A stretch of DNA of 64,000 bases, from positions 13,191,001 through 13,255,000 of the forward strand of contig NC_091094.1 in assembly GCF_024713975.1 (NCBI RefSeq). Direction: 5' to 3'. The DNA comes from Paralichthys olivaceus. Lineage: Eukaryota; Chordata; Actinopteri; Pleuronectiformes; Paralichthyidae. Numbering within the stretch: position 1 is the stretch's first letter; every line of letters begins with the position of its first letter. Both the position numbers and the translations under genes were made by a program. Shown here in pieces: positions 50,771 to 64,000 of the stretch. The notes under the pieces were generated by a model, which was given only the letters and a program-made list of their open reading frames with translations, made no database searches and was not told the DNA's origin.

Positions 50771-53688
50771 GGTGTCTTGCAGGGCTCTTAAAGTATTACC
50801 TACACACCTTCATCAGGAGCCCTAACATGATAAAACACATCACATCTTGAATTTACAGTGGTAAAACTACTTGCTATAACTACAATGAGCTTTCTGATGA
50901 GACCGTTTCCCTATTTATTTACCCTAAGTTATTATGGACGTTGGTACAAATCGTTTTTCTAACCACTAAATTATTACCATACTAATTCTTTATCTACACA
51001 CCCATCATGTTAGACCTAGTTCAAGTTATGGTTTAGTTGGCAAACACCATCTCACACAGGAAAGGCACTAATAGCATAACTATGTGATAAAACAAGAAAA
51101 AAAACTAAACACCGAAAAAAACTTAAAACACAAAGTTCTATGGCTAGATTTTGCACGTACTTTTTAAACTTAAAAGGGGAAAACTGATCAATGACCTGGA
51201 AAATCTCTTTAATCGAAATGTCAAATGTACAGAATATTTTGTATGCAAGACCATAGAGCAGTGTGTAGACAAGGATCTTAATCATTTGAGTTAATTCGCG
51301 CATATACCTCCATCAAGGCCCAACAGCTTTGAAGAAAGTGATATAATAATTTCCTGGATCCGCACAAAAGTTTAATTGGGTCTTGTTCTTCCCTGACCCA
51401 TATCTTTCCACCAAGTTTTGTTTTAATCTGTCCAGAAGTTTTTGCATTTTGCGTACAGACTAACCAACAAACAAATGGACAGCGGTGAAAACTAAACTCC
51501 TAAGCAGAAAAAGATAAAGAATATTACAGTAACTGCATGGAGATCTATTTCTACTTTGGTTAAAGTTTCATCTTAACTTTAAATAGGGGTCGTGTTTCTA
51601 ACCCTAACCTACAGCAGGGTTAAGAGTTTGAGTACACAATGTACCTTATGTTTAAACTCACTGGGTCATTTGGTGGTTCCATCCACAGTAGGGTTATTAT
51701 TATTATTATTATTATTGGACTCACACTGTTTCCATTAGTGAGTATCCCACACTGATCACCAGACATATAGGATCATGGATGAGGGACAGAAGAGTCGACA
51801 AGAGCTGGATGCTTTGAAACTGCAAATAACATGACCCCTAGGAAGCTTTCCCCCCCAATAGCCGAGGATGGAGGCAGCTAGCATGTAGCACAAAGCTACC
51901 TCTGCAGCCAGTCGCTTGTGTTGTTGTTATTGTTAGAGAGCACGGACAACAAGCAGCTGTCGTTTCACACCGGGCTTCCTGGCTGGATGCATATGAATAC
52001 TATTGTTTCCAAAGCTGAGTCAGCACACCAATCTGCTAGCTACTTACACAATAAACGCAATTTCAAACGTCGAAACCACGTAGGCGCCCGTGTCCATCTG
52101 TGGCAGCAAAACAGGGCGAGCTGGTTGGAACCGGGGCGGTGAGAAAAAGCAGCTTTCCCCGACGAAGCGGTCGTTCTGTCGAAGGTGGCAGCGAGATAAC
52201 AAACCTAATACTGTCGAAGTGTAGCGAGCACTTTGCTAACGCTAGCCGAAATGAGGGCTAGCTCGGGTGCGTTAAACACAAACACCGGTGTGTAGCTGCA
52301 GCTCACCGTGAATGATGCGCCGTGTCCCGTCAATGGACCCGGGGTTCACCTCGAAGAACGACCCGTCAGTTCTTATCCACCGTGTGTTTATGTAAATGAT
52401 CTGATAAACGTTGCTAATTTCAATTATTCTTTTTTTTTTCTTCCCCAGCGTGACCATAAATACCTTCCCCGAGATTACCTCAAGTAAGGTTCCGGGATGA
52501 AAAAGCCCGTCAATTAAGAAACTTCAAGAAAGAGAAGGAAATACTCGTTTTAAGAAGCTGGCCAATACACTTACAGAATTAATTTATTAATAATATAACA
52601 CATCTAATATCTGATGGTAGTAACACAACTCTAATCCATCACAGTTTTTCAAATTGGCCAGAGAGTAAAAATATTGATTGACAGCCAATGTGGTGAGAAA
52701 TGGTTGATTGCAAAATGTACATTAAATATATGGATGTTGTCTCTCAAAGACAAAGCCATATTATACAAAATATACAATGTACAACATTTGTAATACACAA
52801 TAAATGCTAAGTGTGAGTTTTACTGAATGTCAAATGTATTGGGCAGCTGAGTAGCAATGGAAACAAGTTGTTTTAATGTTACTCAGTATTGTCTCTGTTC
52901 TTCTTATGCTACATGTTTAACGATGTGTTGAATTTGTCTTGTATCCCTCTAAACTCTCTTTTGAATGTGTGGATAAATGTGATCAAACCAAACCTTTGTG
53001 TTAAACAAGCTTCAGACTTAAAAAATACAAGATTCAATTTTTTGCTTCATGTTCAGTAATCCTTTTAATCCTGTACATGACCATACATTTACTTAACAGG
53101 TGATAATAATTGTCATAGGCTTTCATAATAACATTATAGTTGTAGTATTCATATTAATGTTGTAGTTTATCTAAGCAGTAAATATGCAGTGCATGCAGTA
53201 CACAGCACCTTCAGGAAATAAAACTGGGGCGCTGTTTTAGAGCATTTAGGAAATCAATCAATTACATTTTTCACAATTTAAAATCATATGCTATGAAGTT
53301 TTACTGGTTACACATCAGATTTATTCTCTTTACACTCAACAGAAGTCCTGTGTGTGTTAGTGTGTATATTTATGTCTAATGTTACATACTTTACATATAT
53401 TATTCTGGCTGCAGCATGATACCTCTAAGTTTTGCTCACTTGTTTACACACCGTGTGTTTTTATTAGCTGTGTTTGACAACAGGAAGTTAGAGTTAATGA
53501 GCCGGACGCTCGTCGCGCCTTGATGACGTCGCTTTGAACGCGGCCAGTTCTGTCTATTGTGTTTATGTTGAGCTCTGCACAGTTGTCTTGTGAATGGACG
53601 CAGCGTCACAGTTAAAGTTAGTTTTCTCCCCTGACGACATGGACTGGAAAACATCCTAAATACCGATCATCTGTGCTCACATGCAAAC
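50771..53688. promoter_or_regulatory. Divergent promoter region of rad54l2 and bap1
   Basis: No coding exon seen. For rad54l2, a 5' UTR acceptor precedes base 50799 and a strong donor ends a leader exon at 52307 (minus strand), within CpG-rich sequence at about 52080-52500. For bap1, CpG-rich sequence at about 53490-53690 lies just before the ATG. 52540-53400 is AT-rich with nothing recognisable. An (ATT)n run lies near 51695-51716. Confidence 0.5.
51305..51500. repeat. Degenerate teleost dispersed repeat (ACCTCCA..CAAGGCCCAAC type)
   Basis: Starts TACCTCCATCAAGGCCCAAC, contains GGATCCGCACAAAAGTTTAA, TCTTCCCTGACCCAT and CACCAAGTTTTGTTTTAATC, and ends near GCGGTGAAAACTAAACTCC. The order of words matches a widespread percomorph repeat as I recall it. 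It lies in the rad54l2 5' leader intron. Confidence 0.5.
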
Positions 53689-60382
<6,694 letters not shown>

Positions 60383-62673
60383 TCACAAACAATCATAACG
60401 CCTGTAAGTAACGGAGAAAAATAAGCTGCTGCACTCCTGAAGCTCTTTGTCAGACAGATTATTGTTACATTTTACTCTGAGCCTCGTCTTCTTCATGAAA
60501 TCCACCATGTATTTGATCAGGTCTTTTATCCCATTTGTAAATATGTACCTCCATTTTAGTCTCAATGTAAATTTTCTTCTCGTGCCAATGCTATCTACAG
60601 TTTGTAAATATGACAAAAAGGCATGTCCCCAATGATGCACCTGGATGCTTTTTATTGAAACTTCTTCCTTAGTGTCATGTGGTCACTGCAATACAGTGGA
60701 TTCTCTTAAACACCTCTGTAAATCACATAATACACACTTTGGTGACCATAAGTCAGACTCCCTTCAGCCGTGTCCCTCTCTGGTGTTTTCACGGTGCCAA
60801 TGAAGTATTTATTGAATGTTTTGACGAAAAACGTCACATTTTATTCATCAACAGCATTTCAGCCTCACTATATTCAATATGGGTAATTCACTGTATAACA
60901 TGAAAGAAAGCATATTTTAATCACATTCTTCATAGATGCTTTTAATATCAAGAAGAAGTCATGATGCATCCTTTTTTTTTTTCTTCTTCTTTTCATTGGA
61001 ATGTCCAGTCCACTGAGAGTCTGTATGTATTTCTCTAGAGGTCCTGCGAATGAAAATCAAGCTCTTGTGTTATTTTTGTACCTGAACTGGATCTCAGAGT
61101 GAGTGAACATTAGATTGGACGTGTGCAGTTGTGTGTTTTGTACATATGTATCTGTTAATGGCTCAATTGTACAATGAGTTCAGTCATTCTTTGTGCTTGG
61201 CAGTTCATATTATAAATAAAGTCAGTGAAAATACCTCGCTATAATCCGGATTTAATTCTTGTGTTTGTTTTTTTATTTTTAAAGTCACTTGACTGAAGAG
61301 GTGGATCCATGACTATATTATTGTAAGTTTTCAGCAATTGGCTTACAAATGTTGGCAATCAAATTCATATTTATTAGAGTAGGCTTATGAAAATGTTTAT
61401 TTGGTGAATTACATTTTATTGTAGTGACAGGTGGTGTACACTAGGGAGAGCAATCATTCAAAGAGGAAGGGGGTCACTTCAGATCTGTCTCTAAGACAAA
61501 GCTGTGAGGAAATACCATTCACAATAAAAATTAACTTGGGTTTGCTGCAGTGGGATTGTGTTGTGGCACCATGGCTTTGGTGCACGTTTGTATACAGATG
61601 CTAACATTTTTTCTATTCTGTATCCTAGAACGGTCTCAGTTTTCATCTGTTTTTCTTTTTGAATTAAATTTGTAGCAAAATACTGTACAGTTGCAGTTTT
61701 AAAAATCCACTTTTTTAAGTTAAAGTCAACAATCTTTTATAACATGTAACACAACTCCTAGATTCTACCCTTTTAACAAAACAAAAATCATCTGGATTTT
61801 GTGTTTTCTTCTATTTGTCAGTCTTTACCTTTTTAGATGTGTTTGAGTATTGGCATGATGATTTTATAATAATGACACTTTCTCTCTGGCAGAGCAGTAA
61901 AGTATTCACAGTGGCCTGTGTGGGAGTCGGAGCTAAAACAAAATACCCCACAGCCACACATCTTCAGCGGAGCAGATGTTTGAGTTGAATAAATCCATTC
62001 TGTACTGTTATGTCACCACTGTTTGCCTATAATTTGTTTGGCTGGCTTCATATAACCTAGTAGCACATATGTACATTCGCTTAACTTGATTTACTTAAAC
62101 CCAAGCTAACATAGTCACATTTATTTCTTCTACAACTCAAACGTATCCAATTTGATGTCCCATGAGTAACCCCCCCTCCCTAAAAATAAACTGCATCTGA
62201 GAAGCTGAAGCCAATAAATGTGTGTCATCTTAGCTTTGACAGTAACAGCTTAATAGATTTTCCTGAATAGTGAGTGATTCATCAATCAATGAGGTGACTT
62301 TCATCATTTCAGCTCTATAGTGATTCATATATAACCAACTGCTATGGCAAGAGGTGACATTTAAGTAGCATCCATAGCTTTTACTATTTCTGATGAAAAC
62401 AATCTCATGTAGTCTGTTAGGACTGTAGGAGCAGTAAATTCCTGACAGAGCCGGTAAACTAGAATAGTGTAAAAAAAAAAAGTGAAGTGGAGTACTTGAT
62501 CACTATAAACGAATTATTTTAACAGCATTTGTATAGGAACGATTCTGTCCCAAGCTTTTTGATCCATATAAACGGTCGATCACTATGTCTGTGATGTCTG
62601 TGGGGGTCCCAGTGGTCCCCGGTCATGAGGTGTGTGTGTGTGTGCGTGTGTGTGCGTGGTGGTGGTGACTCAA
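60383..62673. other. bap1 3' UTR and intergenic region before the bsn-type gene
   Basis: No coding exon seen. AATAAA at 61215-61220 is the best bap1 polyadenylation signal, giving a 3' UTR of about 850 nt. From 61250 to 62560 the sequence is AT-rich without recognisable genes. A TG-rich run with interruptions lies at about 62630-62660. Confidence 0.55.
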
Positions 62674-62678
62674 TATAA
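62674..62678 (+). promoter_or_regulatory. TATA box candidate of the bsn-type gene
   Basis: TCAATATAAGGAGAGC lies at the border between AT-rich upstream DNA and a CpG-rich 5' UTR, 228 nt before the ATG at 62902. Spacing would put the start near 62700. It is inferred from sequence only. Confidence 0.45.
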
Positions 62679-62901
62679 GGAGAGCCGCGAGAGCGCGCAC
62701 GCACCGGCCTCTCGAGTTCCCACCCATTGCGTCAGCGCGCTCCCCTCGGCCTCTCCGTCAGCGCGCGTGCTCCGTGCAGGATGCTGAATTGTAGGTGATG
62801 ATGGCGGAAGAGGAGCAGCGCTGAGTTCCATCCGAGTTTCCACCACAGCTGTAGCAGCACCTTCGACACCGTCTCTCCGCGTCGACACCGCTCCCGAGGC
62901 G

Positions 62902-63080
62902 ATGGGGAACGAGGCCAGCATGGAAGGGGAGGGACAGGCGGGACAGGCCGGCCCCGCCGTCCCCGCGGCAGGGGCTCCGGCTTCCATTTCAGCACCAGCG
63001 GACTCTGGACAGCTCATCAAGCCCAGCAATGGAGCGCCCGCCGGAGGAAGCGGGGCTGGACCCGGGCCGGGGATTAACAG
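62902..63080 (+). CDS. bsn: Presynaptic active-zone scaffold, bassoon (first coding exon, partial)
   Basis: The ATG at 62902 opens MGNEASMEGEG and a Gly/Ala/Pro-rich stretch ending GAGPGPGINR, cut by a donor (AACAG then GTAGCC) after 59 codons plus two bases. MGNE(A/V)S(L/M)EG is the N-terminus shared by bassoon and piccolo and carries an N-myristoylation-type Gly2. The Pro-Gly-rich continuation and the 3p21 gene neighbourhood favour bassoon over piccolo, though the start MGNEAS is closer to piccolo as I recall it. The remaining exons lie beyond the right edge. The mature protein is a giant cytomatrix scaffold at the presynaptic active zone. Confidence 0.75.
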
Positions 63081-64000
63081 GTAGCCGCGATAGCTAGGAG
63101 GCTGCGGGGCGGAAATCAGGGCGGACACACGGCGTGTAGGGGGCTTCCGTACATCTGTGCAGCGTAGATATAGGATCAGCCGAGTGCGTGGAGGTAGACC
63201 TGAATGGGTGCTTAATTATTTATTTCTATATCCTTGTCAACACAATTCACCCCCAGCCCCCTTTTTCAGACTCGTTCTCCTCTGTCACCGGCAGCACCGC
63301 CCTGTTAGTGAGTTGGTCAAAGTAAAAAAAAAACGTAAAGCTTTTGATGTAGATTCAAGCAACAGTTAAATATACTGTGTTTCTGCATGTATATATCCAC
63401 ACGATTCAATGGGGATTTCTACGCCTGTTTTCACGCATCCGTAGCTTAGTATCGTAAAAGATCAAGTTGATAGTAATCATTTGAAATCGATCTTATAGAT
63501 ACAAACGTCCCTTATAGCTGCAGGGGATAAATAAATTAGAAATGCATGCAGATGCACTGGATCTGAGGCGGAGAGATCCAGTCGCTTCCATCGCAGGAAC
63601 GACTCCCTGAACATGCCTCGACGTGAATACCAGTAAATACACAGAGTCATTGTGAGAAACCAGCTCTGAGCAGACGTCTGTATAGACTGATGACAGCGGT
63701 GTATAGGGTGACAGGGCTGCCATCAGACGTCATTGTGAACACAGGACCGTAACGCAATATGTGTCTCATTTATCAGATCTCAGTTCATATCAACATGGAA
63801 ATTGTTTTTCACTATAGTCAGCTGCACAGAAAAGGCTCATTTCTTCTGGAGGAGTGCTGTTGCATGTCTCCCAGACACCTTAACAATGCTACACACATTA
63901 TTATGGCACTTACATATATGCATTGTTCGCTTGTACTATGAGACAATGTGGACTGATACAAGATTTGCCTCCCGTCCCCCATAAACCAGCTCAGAATATG
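63081..64000 (+). other. Intron 1 of the bsn-type gene (partial)
   Basis: Follows the donor at 63081. No second exon, repeat family or RNA gene was recognised in this stretch. Confidence 0.5.

Noticed and set aside
62670-63128. 152-codon minus-strand frame across the bsn-type first exon
   Set aside because: GC-rich shadow frame; the plus strand has the MGNEAS start and a good donor.

Overview
The window is nuclear DNA of a ray-finned fish, most likely a percomorph. Short exons with GT-AG introns encode vertebrate proteins. Several short repeats look like families I recall from percomorph genomes. Rearranged blocks of the human 3p21 gene neighbourhood lie side by side. No bacterial, organellar or viral genes were seen. 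I could read nine protein-coding genes by locating exons, checking splice sites and checking that intron phases and total length stay in frame.

Left part (1-13.9 kb, all minus strand): acy1 (5' six coding exons; the rest lies beyond the left edge), abhd14a, then hyal2 with its GPI-anchor C-terminus. acy1 and abhd14a sit head to tail as in mammals. Middle part: tusc2 (19.3-20.4 kb) and rassf1 (22.9-33.1 kb), both minus strand, then cyb561d2 (36.7-38.1 kb, plus). This reproduces the HYAL2-TUSC2-RASSF1-CYB561D2 order of human 3p21.31, but ZMYND10 and NPRL2, which lie between RASSF1 and CYB561D2 in human, are absent here. Right part: rad54l2 (41.85-50.77 kb, minus, 21 coding exons, about 1502 aa), bap1 head-to-head with it (53.7-60.4 kb, plus, 17 exons, 733 aa), and the first coding exon of a bassoon/piccolo-type presynaptic scaffold gene (62.9 kb, plus) running off the right edge.

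The most unusual object is a 5.4-kb hAT-superfamily DNA transposon (27394-32787) inside intron 1 of rassf1, in the opposite orientation. It has an 8-bp target-site duplication matching 8 of 8, imperfect terminal inverted repeats of about 35 bp, and an uninterrupted transposase frame of 721 codons. Upstream of that frame is a separate 22-codon first exon and a tandem array of five nearly identical 211-bp units. Each unit carries one 69-bp exon (23 codons) with good acceptor and donor sites, in phase 0. The predicted spliced product is therefore about 861 aa with an expandable acidic N-terminal repeat. A long GGAGA-type purine tract starts at the transposase stop codon.

Other repeats are short non-autonomous elements (11374-11521 with TTAA at both ends; 54273-54719 with 26-bp inverted ends), degenerate teleost dispersed repeats, and microsatellites, including an 87-bp CA tract 11 nt past the cyb561d2 exon 1 donor. 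Family names for these short repeats come from memory and are marked with lower confidence. Transcription starts, UTR limits and polyadenylation sites are inferred from sequence signals only.
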